A stretch of 64,000 bases of DNA, taken from the NCBI RefSeq assembly GCF_031432425.1, contig NZ_JAVKPH010000002.1:124001-188000 (forward strand). The letters are read 5' to 3'. This document shows, in pieces, positions 16,557 through 24,793 of this stretch (position 1 is its first letter; each line of letters opens with the position of its first letter). The DNA is from Ruixingdingia sedimenti (GTDB lineage: Bacteria > Pseudomonadota > Alphaproteobacteria > Rhodobacterales > Rhodobacteraceae). A program made the translations under genes and the position numbers. Under the pieces are notes generated by a model. That model had not been told where the DNA came from. It made no database searches and saw only the letters and a list, made by a program, of their open reading frames with translations.

Positions 16557-17429
16557 TCAATCCCGGAACCGCGCCGCCAGAAAATCCACCAGCACCCGCA
16601 CCTTCGCCGCCAGATGCCGCCCCGGCGGGTAAAGCGCGAAGACGCCATAGGGCGGGGGCGCATGGCCGGTCAGGATCTCTGCCACCCGCCCGGCGGCCAG
16701 ACTGTCGGCGGCGACGAAATCCGGCACCCGCGCGATGCCCAGGCCCGCCTCGGCCGCCGCAAGGCAGGCCGCCGCGTTGGAATAGCGCAGCCGCCCCGCG
16801 ACCGGCACCGCGGCGGAGGCGAAATGCCAATGCCCCGGGTCGCGGAAATTGGTGTCGATGATGCAGTCATGCGCCGCCAGATCGCCCGGGCCCCCGGGCG
16901 CCCCGCGTTCGGCCAGATAGAACGGCGCCGCCACCGTCAGCACCCGCGATCCGCCGATCCGCCGCGCGATCAGCCCCGAATCCCCCGCCTGGCCCACCCG
17001 CACCGCGGCGTCGAAACCCTCGTCTACAAGGCTCACCATCCGGTCGGTGAAGCTGACATCCAGCGTGATCTCGGGGTAGCGGCGGGCGAAATCGTTCAGC
17101 GCCGGCACCAGCTGCGTGATGCCGAAGGTCAGCGGCGCCGACAGCCGCAGCCGCCCGCGCGGCGCCTGCGCCGCATGGCGGATGGACTGGTCGAGCGCGT
17201 CGAACTCCTCCAGCAGGGCGCGCAGCCCTTCGTGATAGGCCAGCCCCGCCTCGGTCGGGGCCAGCGCCCGCGTGGTGCGGTTCAGAAGCCGCACCCCCAG
17301 ATCCGCCTCCAGCCGCGAGACCAGTTTCGACGCCTGGCCCGAACTTGTCCCCAGCCTCCGCGCGGCGGCGGCGAAGCTGCCGGTTTCCATCACGGCCATA
17401 AACATCCGGTCGCAACTCAGCCTGTCCAT
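16557..17429 (-). CDS. LysR family transcriptional regulator
   Basis: About 290 residues from MDRLSCDRMF at 17429. AGAAGG lies 9 bases upstream of this ATG but directly abuts an earlier ATG at 17438, which favours the later start. The N-terminal winged helix (MAVMETGSFAAAARRLGTSSGQASKLVSRLEADLGVRLLNRTTRALAPTEAG) is characteristic of the LysR family, as is the C-terminal periplasmic-binding-like effector domain (GRLRLSAPLTFGITQLVPALNDFARRYPEI). It precedes the VOC and glutathionyl-hydroquinone reductase genes on the same strand by about 90 bases and likely controls them, with quinone or phenol as a plausible signal. Confidence 0.92.
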   Translation of the reverse strand: MDRLSCDRMFMAVMETGSFAAAARRLGTSSGQASKLVSRLEADLGVRLLNRTTRALAPTEAGLAYHEGLRALLEEFDALDQSIRHAAQAPRGRLRLSAPLTFGITQLVPALNDFARRYPEITLDVSFTDRMVSLVDEGFDAAVRVGQAGDSGLIARRIGGSRVLTVAAPFYLAERGAPGGPGDLAAHDCIIDTNFRDPGHWHFASAAVPVAGRLRYSNAAACLAAAEAGLGIARVPDFVAADSLAAGRVAEILTGHAPPPYGVFALYPPGRHLAAKVRVLVDFLAARFRD

Positions 17430-17572
17430 CGCATGCATCCTTCTGCCCTGTCCCAGAATGCCCCGGCCCCGGCCCCGGGGGCAACCGCAACGAAGGGCTT
17501 TCCTTGGCGTTTCCGGGCGGGCATCATGGCGCGTGATCACGGCTGACGCCCGCATGAATGTTGGAGGCTCCC

Positions 17573-18115
17573 ATGTTCCTTCCCCCCGGACGCATCGCGC
17601 AGGACTGGTGGCTTCTTCTGCTGCGGGGCATCGCGGTCATCCTCTTCGGGCTGGCGGCGCTGTTCTGGCCGGCGCTGACGGTGGGGGTGCTGGTGATGCT
17701 GTTCGGCGCCTTCGCGCTGGCCGACGGCATCCTGACGATCTGGGCGGGGCTGTCGGTGCGCGACCGGCCGGCGCGGCCGTGGCTATGGCTGCTCGACGGG
17801 GTGGCAAGCACGATCTTCGGCATCATCGCGCTGTTCTGGCCGGCGGAAACGGCAGTGGCGCTGGTGGTGCTGGCGGCGGTCTGGGCCATCGTGGCGGGGG
17901 TGCTGCGCATGGCCGCCGCCATCGCCTGGCGCAACCTGATCGAGGGCGAATGGCTGCTCGGGCTGTCGGGCCTTCTGTCGGTCGCCTTCGGCATCGCGCT
18001 CAGCTTCGTGCCGCTGGCGGGGATCCTGGCCTTCGGCTGGCTGATCGGGCTCTATGCGCTGCTGGCCGGGGTGGTGATGTGCGCGCTGGCCTTCCGCCTG
18101 CGCCGCCTGGCCTGA
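17573..18115 (+). CDS. HdeD-type DUF308 membrane protein
   Basis: About 180 residues from MFLPPGRIA, with TTGGAGG 7 bases upstream; an in-frame ATG at 17558 lacks a site. Six hydrophobic segments are visible. The duplicated motif GIAVILFGLAALFWPALTVGVLVMLFGAFALADG and DGVASTIFGIIALFWPAETAVALVVLAAVWAIVAG is the DUF308 repeat of HdeD-like inner-membrane proteins. HdeD is linked to acid resistance in enteric bacteria, but the role in this lineage is unknown. It is divergent from the LysR gene and followed 81 bases later by aroQ. Confidence 0.88.
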   Translation: MFLPPGRIAQDWWLLLLRGIAVILFGLAALFWPALTVGVLVMLFGAFALADGILTIWAGLSVRDRPARPWLWLLDGVASTIFGIIALFWPAETAVALVVLAAVWAIVAGVLRMAAAIAWRNLIEGEWLLGLSGLLSVAFGIALSFVPLAGILAFGWLIGLYALLAGVVMCALAFRLRRLA

Positions 18116-18196
18116 GCCGCCTTTCCGCACCACCTTTCCCCGGCGCGCCCGGCGTGCCAGAACAGGGGGGCCGGAACGGACCCGACCAGCCAGCGG

Positions 18197-18640
18197 ATGC
18201 CCATGACCAAGACCGTCTTCCTTCTCAACGGCCCGAACCTCAACCTGCTCGGCCAGCGCCAGCCCGACATCTACGGACGCGAGACGCTTGCGGATGTCGA
18301 GGCCGCCTGCGCCGCGCTCGGCCGCGACCTCGGCCTCGACGTGCGGGCGCATCAGTCGAACCACGAAGGCGCGCTGGTGGACCTGATCCAGCAGGCGCGC
18401 CGCGACGCGCAGGGCATCGTCATCAACCCCGGCGCCTACAGCCACACCTCGGTCGCGATCCTCGACGCGCTGCATGCCTTCGAGGGCCCGGTGATCGAGG
18501 TCCATATCTCGAACATCCACCGGCGCGAGGCGTTCCGCCACCATTCCTTCGTCAGCGCCCGCGCCGAAGCGGTGATCGCGGGCCTCGGCACCGAAGGCTA
18601 CCGCGCCGCGCTGCGCCGCCTCGCCCAACTGCTGGCCTGA
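18197..18640 (+). CDS. aroQ: Type II 3-dehydroquinate dehydratase
   Basis: A 147-residue cytoplasmic dodecameric enzyme of the shikimate pathway, converting 3-dehydroquinate to 3-dehydroshikimate. The family motifs are all present: FLLNGPNLNLLGQRQPDIYG (with the catalytic Tyr), HQSNHEGALVD, INPGAYSHTSVA and EVHISNIHRREAFRHHS. The length is standard. The start could also be the ATG two codons downstream. It is a housekeeping gene. The long palindromic terminator at 18685-18746 separates it from the convergent RND pump gene. Confidence 0.96.
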   Translation: MPMTKTVFLLNGPNLNLLGQRQPDIYGRETLADVEAACAALGRDLGLDVRAHQSNHEGALVDLIQQARRDAQGIVINPGAYSHTSVAILDALHAFEGPVIEVHISNIHRREAFRHHSFVSARAEAVIAGLGTEGYRAALRRLAQLLA

Positions 18641-18684
18641 GACACCCCGGCGGTTGGCCGGGGCGGAGAACTGCGCCTCCGGCG

Positions 18685-18746
18685 GGGATATTTTCAGACA
18701 GAAAATGAACAGGGGTGCCTCTTCATTTTCTGTCTGAAAATATCCC
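18685..18746. terminator. Bidirectional palindromic terminator, repeat family 2 full copy
   Basis: A perfect 25-bp inverted repeat: the arm starting GGGATATTTTCAGACAG at 18685-18709 pairs with the arm ending CTGTCTGAAAATATCCC at 18722-18746, around a 12-base loop. The family-2 lead-in CTCCGGCG precedes it. A second hairpin follows at 18753-18770 (CCGGGGGC/GCCCCCGG). It lies between the converging aroQ and RND pump genes, and the AT-rich arms supply T tracts in both directions. Confidence 0.88.
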
Positions 18747-18795
18747 GGGGGTCCGGGGGCTGGCCCCCGGCGCCCACCGTGACGCCACGCATCCG

Positions 18796-21700
18796 TCAGG
18801 TCTTGAACACCCGATAGATCGCCGGGATCACCAGCACCGTCAGCAGGGTCGAGGTCAGCAACCCGAACAGGAGCGAGATGGCGAGCCCCTGGAAGATCGG
18901 GTCCGCGAGGATCACCACCGCCCCGATCATCGCCGCCACCGCCGTCAGCAGGATCGGCTTGAACCGGATCGCCCCCGCCTGGATCAGCACCTCGACCGGG
19001 CCGAGGCCCGCGGGCGCGTGGCGGATGAAATCCACCAGCAGGATCGAGTTCCTGACGATGATCCCCGCCAGCGCGATGAAGCCGATCATCGAGGGGGCGG
19101 AAAACGGCGCCGCGAAGATCCAGTGGCCGAAGACGATGCCCAGAAAGGTCAGCGGGATCGGCGTCAGGATCACCAGCGGCAGGCGGAAGCTGCCGAACTG
19201 CGCCACGACAAGGATGTAGATTCCCAGAAGCGCCACCGCGAAGGCCGCCCCCATGTCGCGGAACGTGACCCATGTCACCTCCCATTCGCCGTCCCACAGC
19301 AGCGTCACGGCGGATTCGTCCTCGGGCTGGCCGTTGAGGCGGATCACGGGTTTCGTGCCCTCCTCCCAGTCCATCGCCTCGATGGCCTCGGCCACGGCCA
19401 GCATGCCGTAGAGCGGCGCCTCGAAATCGCCGGCCAGTTCCGCCTGGACCATCTCGATGGCGCGGCCGTTGTGGCGAAAGACGGGAAAGCTCGCCCGTTC
19501 CTCGGTCAGGCGGATCACGTCGCCCAGTTCCACCACCCCGCGCGCGCCCGGCAGGACATTGGCGGGGATCGGCGTGGACAGGAAACGTTCGTCCACCATC
19601 CGGTCGCCGGCGTCGCGCGCGATCTCGATCGGGATCGGCATCCGCCCGCCGCCGCGATGCGAATAGCCCACCACCTGCCCGCCGTTCAGGATCGCCAGCG
19701 TGTCGAACACATCCGCCTCCTGCACGCCGAAAAAGTCCAGATCGTCGGTGGAAATCGTCGCGCGCAGCCGCCGCGGCTGTTCGCCGAAGCTGTCGTCCAC
19801 ATCGACGATATAGGGCACGCCCTCGAACGCCGCGCGGACCTTGCGCGCCACCGCGCGCCGCGTGTCGGCATCGGGGCCGTAGATTTCCGCCAGCAGCGTC
19901 GCCAGCACCGGCGGGCCGGGCGGCGGTTCCACCGTTTTCAGCACGGTGCCTTCCGGCAGGTCCAGCGCCGCCAGCCGCTGGCGGATGTCGAGCGCGATGG
20001 CGTGGCTCGTCCGGTCGCGGTGTTCCTTGTGGTCGAGGTTGATCTGCACCTCGCCCAGATGCGGTTCCGCCCGCAGGTAGGAATGGCGCACCAGCCCGTT
20101 GAAGTTGAAGGGGGCCGAGGCCCCGGCATGGGTCTGGACCGACAGCACCTCGGGCAGGTCCAGCACCGCGCGCGCCACGTCCTGCGCCACGCGGTCGGTG
20201 GCCTCTGCCGAGGCGCCCTCGGGCAGGTCCACCGTCACCGACAGTTCCGACTTGTTGTCGAAGGGCAGCAGCTTGACCGTCACGTCGCGGGTGTAAAGCG
20301 CGCCGAGCGAGCCGAAGGACAGCACCGCCGTGACCAGCAGGAACCCGAGGCTGCGCCCCTTCGACGCCAGCACCGGCCGCGCGACGGCGGAATAGATGCG
20401 GCCCAGAACGCCGCCCGCGTCGTCATGCCCATGCCCGCCGCCGTGCCCCTCGCCATGCACCGGCGCCCGGCCGGCGATCTTGATCATCAGCCAGGGCGTC
20501 ACGATCACCGCGACGAAGAAGGAAAAGATCATCGCCGCGCTGGCATTCGCCGGGATGGGCGACATGTAGGGCCCCATCAGGCCGGACACGAACAGCATCG
20601 GCATCAGCGCCGCCACCACCGTCAGGGTGGCGACGATGGTGGGGTTGCCGACCTCTGCCACCGCGTCGATGGCGGCGCGCACCCGGTCGCGGCCGTCCTT
20701 CATGCCCCAGTGGCGGGCGATGTTCTCGATCACCACGATGGCGTCGTCCACCAGGATGCCGATGGAAAAGATCAGCGCGAACAGCGACACCCGGTTGAGC
20801 GTGTAGCCCATGATCCAGGCGGCGAACAGCGTCAGCAGGATCGTCACCGGGATCACGATGGCGACCACGATGGATTCGCGCCAGCCGATGGCCAGCCACA
20901 CCAGCCCGATGATCGACACCGTGGCGAGGCCGAGGTGGAACAGCAGCTCGTTGGCCTTTTCGTTCGCGGTCTCGCCGTAGTCGCGCGTGACCGTCACGGC
21001 GACGGTATCGGGGATGGTGCGGCCCTGAAGCGCCTCGACCCGGTGCAGGATCGCCTCTGCCACCACCACGGCGTTCGCGCCTGCGCGTTTCGCCACGGCC
21101 AGCGTCACCGCCGGGTTGCGCGCGACCGTGCCGTCCTCTGCCCGGGTCACATGCGCCACCAGATGGTCCGAGGTATCGGACACGAACTGCACATCCGCCA
21201 CATCGGCGACATAGACGGGGCGGTTGTCGCGGGTGGTCAGCAGCAGGTTCGCCACCTGCGCCGGCGCGCTCAGCGTCTCGCCCGCCACCAGCCCGATTTC
21301 CTGCCCCTGATCGTGCACCAGCCCGGTGTTGAGCGACCGGTTCGCCTGCGCCACCTTGCCCGCCAGCTGTTGCAGCGTCACCCCGTAAAGCGCCAGCCGC
21401 TCGGGGTCGGGCGCGATGCGGATCGCCTCGGGCGCCGCGCCCACCAGATAGGTCAGGCCGACATCGGGGGTCTTGGCGATTTCCGTGCGCAATTCGCGCG
21501 CGACGCGCGTCAGGTCGTTGGCGCTGACCCCTTCGGCCCCCGGTGCGGGCGACAGCGTCAGAGAGACGATGGCCACATCGTCGATCCCGCGCCCCACCAC
21601 CAGCGGTTCGGGAATGCCGAGAGGGATCCGGTCCATGTTGGCGCGGATCTTTTCATGCACCCGCAGGATCGCGGCATCGGCAGAGGTGCCGACGATGAAC

Positions 21701-22017
21701 CGCGCCGTCACCATCGCGCGGTCGTCGGCGGTCTGGGAATAGATGTGCTCGACCCCGTTGATGCCCTTGACGATGCCCTCCAGCGGCTCCGTCACCAGCT
21801 TGACCGCATCCTCGGCCCGCAATCCCTGCGCCTGCACATGGATGTCCACGAGAGGGACGGAAATCTGCGGTTCCTCCTCGCGCGGCAGGGTGATCAGCGC
21901 GACCATCCCCACCGCCAGCGCGGCGAGGATGAACAGGGGCGTCAGCGCCGAGGTGATGAAGCCCCGCGTCAGATGCCCGGCCATGCCGAGCGGGCGGTTT
22001 TCCAGCTTGTCACTCAT
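18796..22017 (-). CDS. RND efflux transporter, inner-membrane permease
   Basis: A 1073-residue protein of usual RND size. Twelve membrane segments are split by two large periplasmic regions, and the protein begins with a membrane helix followed by the LPREEEPQISVPLVDIHV porter-domain start. TM4 carries GILVDDAIVVIENIARHW with the paired Asp of the proton relay. The C-terminal half ends in GLAISLLFGLLTSTLLTVLVIPAIYRV. It exports small molecules with an adaptor and an outer-membrane factor; no TolC-like gene is nearby. A His-rich stretch (HGEGHGGGHGHDD, near residue 520, coded about 20419-20469) sits in the cytoplasmic loop between the two halves. The ATG overlaps the end of the adaptor gene by 8 bases. 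Whether it belongs to the HAE1 or the HME branch is uncertain. Confidence 0.93.
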   Translation of the reverse strand: MSDKLENRPLGMAGHLTRGFITSALTPLFILAALAVGMVALITLPREEEPQISVPLVDIHVQAQGLRAEDAVKLVTEPLEGIVKGINGVEHIYSQTADDRAMVTARFIVGTSADAAILRVHEKIRANMDRIPLGIPEPLVVGRGIDDVAIVSLTLSPAPGAEGVSANDLTRVARELRTEIAKTPDVGLTYLVGAAPEAIRIAPDPERLALYGVTLQQLAGKVAQANRSLNTGLVHDQGQEIGLVAGETLSAPAQVANLLLTTRDNRPVYVADVADVQFVSDTSDHLVAHVTRAEDGTVARNPAVTLAVAKRAGANAVVVAEAILHRVEALQGRTIPDTVAVTVTRDYGETANEKANELLFHLGLATVSIIGLVWLAIGWRESIVVAIVIPVTILLTLFAAWIMGYTLNRVSLFALIFSIGILVDDAIVVIENIARHWGMKDGRDRVRAAIDAVAEVGNPTIVATLTVVAALMPMLFVSGLMGPYMSPIPANASAAMIFSFFVAVIVTPWLMIKIAGRAPVHGEGHGGGHGHDDAGGVLGRIYSAVARPVLASKGRSLGFLLVTAVLSFGSLGALYTRDVTVKLLPFDNKSELSVTVDLPEGASAEATDRVAQDVARAVLDLPEVLSVQTHAGASAPFNFNGLVRHSYLRAEPHLGEVQINLDHKEHRDRTSHAIALDIRQRLAALDLPEGTVLKTVEPPPGPPVLATLLAEIYGPDADTRRAVARKVRAAFEGVPYIVDVDDSFGEQPRRLRATISTDDLDFFGVQEADVFDTLAILNGGQVVGYSHRGGGRMPIPIEIARDAGDRMVDERFLSTPIPANVLPGARGVVELGDVIRLTEERASFPVFRHNGRAIEMVQAELAGDFEAPLYGMLAVAEAIEAMDWEEGTKPVIRLNGQPEDESAVTLLWDGEWEVTWVTFRDMGAAFAVALLGIYILVVAQFGSFRLPLVILTPIPLTFLGIVFGHWIFAAPFSAPSMIGFIALAGIIVRNSILLVDFIRHAPAGLGPVEVLIQAGAIRFKPILLTAVAAMIGAVVILADPIFQGLAISLLFGLLTSTLLTVLVIPAIYRVFKT

Positions 22018-22993
22018 TGCCCGTCACCACCCTGTCGCCGGGCCGCAGGCCCGAAAGCACCTCGACCATCGCCGCGCCGCCGATGTCATGGCGCTGGCCG
22101 ATGACCACGGCGCGTTCCTTCGCCCCGGCGGGGCCGGTGACGATGACGAAATCCAGCCCCGCGCGGCCGACCACCGCATCCGCGGGCACCAGCAGCGCCT
22201 GCCGCGCGCCCACCGGCAGGCGGACCAGCACGCGGGCGTCGACGAAGGTTTCGGGCAGGCCCTCGACCTCGACATCCGCCAGCACGCGGCCGTTCTCGAT
22301 CAGCGGATAGATGCGGGCAAGGCGGCCTTCGGCCTCGCCCGCTGCGGTTTCGATGCGGATCGCGTCGCCCTCGGCCAGCGTTGCGGCATGGCGTTCGGGC
22401 ACCGCGAGCCGCAGGAAGAAGCCGCCGCCGCCGATGGCCGCAACCGCCTCGCCCGGCATGACGACCGCGCCCGCGGCCAGCGGCACGTCCAGCACCCGGC
22501 CCGCGACCGGGGCCAGCACCGCGCCTTCGGCCGCCTGCTGTTCCAGCACCTGCCGTTCGGCATGCACGGCGGCGATCTGTCCGGTCAGCACATCCACCTG
22601 CGTGCGCAACTGGTCGAGCCGCTGCGCCGTCGTCACCCCGCGTTGCAGAAGGTTCTCGCCCCGTTCCAGTTCGGCCCGGGCATTGGCCAGTTGCGCGTCC
22701 AGCGCGGCGGCGCGGGCGTCGATGGCCGACAGCTGATAGCCGATCTTGGCATCGACCACGGTGGCCAGCACCTGACCGGCGGCGACGGTATCGCCCTCGG
22801 CCACGGCGAGGCTGGCGACGGTGCCGCCGATCCGCGCACGGGCGGGAATGCGGTCGCGCGTCTCTATCCGGCCGTAGACGGCCTTCCATTCGGTCACGGC
22901 GACGGGGGCCAGGGGCGCGGTGTCGGCCCGGGCCGCGGCGGCGGGCATGGCCAGCGCGGCCGCAAGGCCGAGGGCAAGCAGGGGTTGGCGCAT
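22010..22993 (-). CDS. RND efflux periplasmic adaptor (membrane fusion protein)
   Basis: About 327 residues from MRQPLLALGL at 22993, with a signal peptide ending near AAAARAD (residue 24). A lipoyl-like half-motif (ARIGGTVASLAVAEGDTVAAGQVLATV) is followed by a coiled-coil hairpin (roughly residues 80-145, heptad-rich DARAAALDAQLANARAELERGENLL). Then come the second lipoyl half (GAVLAPVAGRVLDVPLAAGAVVMPGEAVAAIG) and a beta-barrel domain. It bridges the pump and an outer-membrane channel. It is the first gene of a two-gene operon, with an AT-rich promoter or operator upstream at 23031-23060. Confidence 0.93.
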   Translation of the reverse strand: MRQPLLALGLAAALAMPAAAARADTAPLAPVAVTEWKAVYGRIETRDRIPARARIGGTVASLAVAEGDTVAAGQVLATVVDAKIGYQLSAIDARAAALDAQLANARAELERGENLLQRGVTTAQRLDQLRTQVDVLTGQIAAVHAERQVLEQQAAEGAVLAPVAGRVLDVPLAAGAVVMPGEAVAAIGGGGFFLRLAVPERHAATLAEGDAIRIETAAGEAEGRLARIYPLIENGRVLADVEVEGLPETFVDARVLVRLPVGARQALLVPADAVVGRAGLDFVIVTGPAGAKERAVVIGQRHDIGGAAMVEVLSGLRPGDRVVTGNE

Positions 22994-23037
22994 CGTTCGG
23001 TCCTCGATCGGGGCGGGCAGGGGCCCGGCGCATTCAA

Positions 23038-23053
23038 ATTCAAGATTATGAAT
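23038..23053. promoter_or_regulatory. AT-rich candidate operator upstream of the RND operon
   Basis: ATTCA-N6-TGAAT forms a short inverted repeat inside a 30-base AT-rich island (23031-23060) that stands out from the GC-rich surroundings. It lies 45-60 bases upstream of the adaptor ATG on the minus strand, where a promoter or repressor site is expected. No cognate regulator gene is adjacent. Confidence 0.45.
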
Positions 23054-23218
23054 ATATGAACCCGTCGCCGGGCGCAATGCCTATCTGCCGGGTGAGGCGC
23101 GCGGACGCAGGCCGGACACAGCGCCTCCGGGTCCCCCGCAAATGTCAGGGCATGCCGAAGACCTGCCGCTCTTGCCCGGAGTGTCCAGACATACGCCTGC
23201 GCCGGGTCGGATCGACCC

Positions 23219-23376
23219 TCACACCGGGGCCGGACCGGGCGGGATCAGGAAACGCATCGCGTTTCCCCGCCCGTCGCGCGGCGGTGCCGTCAGCGACGGT
23301 GATGCCGGGAATAATGGAAAGGCCGGGGCAACTCCAATCTTGTCCCATGGCGAAGGCACGCGCCTTCGCCAGACGG
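23219..23376 (+). repeat. Dispersed structured repeat family 1, copy C (internally deleted)
   Basis: Module 1 (GGAAACGC/ATC/GCGTTTCC), the GATGCCGGGAATAATGG spacer and the terminal GGCGAAGGC/ACGC/GCCTTCGCC hairpin are intact. Modules 2 and 3 are missing: GGAAAGGCC joins directly to GGGGCAACTCC. It lies between divergent transporter genes. Confidence 0.9.
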
Positions 23377-23560
23377 CGCGGGGGCGGGGGGCGGAAGGTC
23401 GATCCGCCTGCGGCGGGGAAGGGCGGCCGTCGGCCGGGGCCTGCCCCGGCATCCCCGTCGCGGCCGGTCACGTATCCCCGCCCGAGTCCCCCCGGCCGGG
23501 ACAGGTGGCGCCCGCCGGTGCGGCTATGGTACGCCGCGCGAGGCCATGGCGGAGGACGAG

Positions 23561-24727
23561 ATGAACCAGACCAACAGGATGCTGGCCGGGGGGCTGCTGA
23601 CGGTGCTTGTCGCGTTCGGCATCAGCCGTTTCGTCTATACGCCGCTTCTGCCGCTGATGCAGGCCGAACACGGGCTGCCGCTGACGTTCTTCGGTTCGCT
23701 CGCGGGGCTGAACCTCGGGGGGTATCTGGTGGGGTCGCTGCTGGCGCTGCTTTGTGCGCGGGGGCGGGCGCGGCTGTGGGGGTTCCGGGCGGGCGTGCTG
23801 GTCAGCGTGCTGACGACACTGGCGATGGGGCTGACCGACGATCCCGCGGCGTGGCAGGCGATCCGGGTGCTGTCGGGGGCGGGCAACGCCTTTGCGCTGA
23901 TCTGCTGCACCGGGATCGTGTCGGACGCGCTGGCGCGGATCGGCGACGACGCGCGGGTGGGCTGGCTGTTCTGCGGCATGGGCGCGGGGATCGCGGCCAG
24001 CGGCCTTCTGGTGCCGCAGGCGGCGCGGTGGATGGATTCGGCCGCCATCTGGGTGGTGGCGGGGGCGATCTCGGTGGCCGCGGTGCCGGTGATCCTGTCG
24101 GGGGTGCGCGATGCCGACCTGCCGCGGCGCGAGGGCCGCCGCCCGCCGCGCCATCTGCCGCAGGTGTTTCCGTTCTGGCCGCTGTTCTTCACCTATTCCA
24201 TCGGCGGCATCGGCTTTGCCGCCTTCGCCACCTTCGTGGTGGCGATCATCAAGGCCCGCCCGGGGCTGGAGGGCGTGGCCGACTGGGTATGGATCGTCGT
24301 CGGCCTCTTTGCGGTGCCGAGCGGCCTTTGGGCGGGCGCGATCGCCAAGCGTATCGGCTATGCCCGCGCGCTGCTGCTGAACTATGTGATGCAGACCACC
24401 GCGATCCTGTTGCCGGTGGCCTCGGATGCGGGCTGGGTCGCGCTGCTGGCGGCGGCGATCTTCGGCACCACCTTCATGGCGACGCCGTTTCTGGTCGCCG
24501 CGCTCGGCCGGCACGGTCTGGGCGGGCGGGGCTTCGGCGCGCTGACCTTCGGCGGCGGCGTGGGGCAGGCGGCGGGGCCGCTGCTGCTGGGTCTGTTCGG
24601 CGGCGGCGTTGCGGCCTATCGCGAGGTCCTGCTGGCCTCGGGCCTGCTGACCGTCGTGGCGATGGGGATTCTGACCGGGGGCATGGTCCTTGCCCGGCTG
24701 CGCCCGGTGGCGGCGCCCGCGCAATAG
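23561..24727 (+). CDS. YbfB/YjiJ-type major facilitator transporter
   Basis: About 388 residues from MNQTNRMLAGG. GGAGGA lies 4 bases before this ATG, so I prefer it to the in-frame ATG at 23546. Twelve hydrophobic segments are visible. The N-terminal VAFGISRFVYTPLLPLMQAEHGLP motif is the signature of the YbfB/YjiJ MFS family, whose substrates are mostly unknown. A soluble loop (RDADLPRREGRRPPRH) separates the two six-helix halves. It heads a plus-strand run continuing with an ene-reductase and a GMC oxidoreductase, with which it may share a substrate. Confidence 0.88.
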   Translation: MNQTNRMLAGGLLTVLVAFGISRFVYTPLLPLMQAEHGLPLTFFGSLAGLNLGGYLVGSLLALLCARGRARLWGFRAGVLVSVLTTLAMGLTDDPAAWQAIRVLSGAGNAFALICCTGIVSDALARIGDDARVGWLFCGMGAGIAASGLLVPQAARWMDSAAIWVVAGAISVAAVPVILSGVRDADLPRREGRRPPRHLPQVFPFWPLFFTYSIGGIGFAAFATFVVAIIKARPGLEGVADWVWIVVGLFAVPSGLWAGAIAKRIGYARALLLNYVMQTTAILLPVASDAGWVALLAAAIFGTTFMATPFLVAALGRHGLGGRGFGALTFGGGVGQAAGPLLLGLFGGGVAAYREVLLASGLLTVVAMGILTGGMVLARLRPVAAPAQ

Positions 24728-24793
24728 CGCCTTGCCCCTGCGGCGGGGGCGGCTATCGTCGGGGCGAACCGGACCGGAATGGAAGACCCGAAG

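Larger units (their letters stand above)
22994..23560. other. 567-base intergenic region between divergent transporter genes
   Basis: It contains the AT-rich candidate operator at 23031-23060, the shortened repeat copy C at 23219-23376 and about 180 bases of featureless GC-rich sequence before the MFS gene. Short open frames across it (for instance 23142-23564) run through the repeat and lack plausible protein sequence or a ribosome site. I see no gene. Confidence 0.7.

Noticed and set aside
18715..22104. Long plus-strand open frame (over 1100 codons) opposite the RND pump gene
   Set aside because: It is the antisense shadow of a clearly conserved RND gene in high-GC DNA; the translation is His/Arg/Gln-rich with no recognisable domain.
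23142..23564. A 140-codon plus-strand frame upstream of the MFS gene
   Set aside because: It crosses repeat copy C and overlaps the MFS start; composition is not protein-like and there is no ribosome site.
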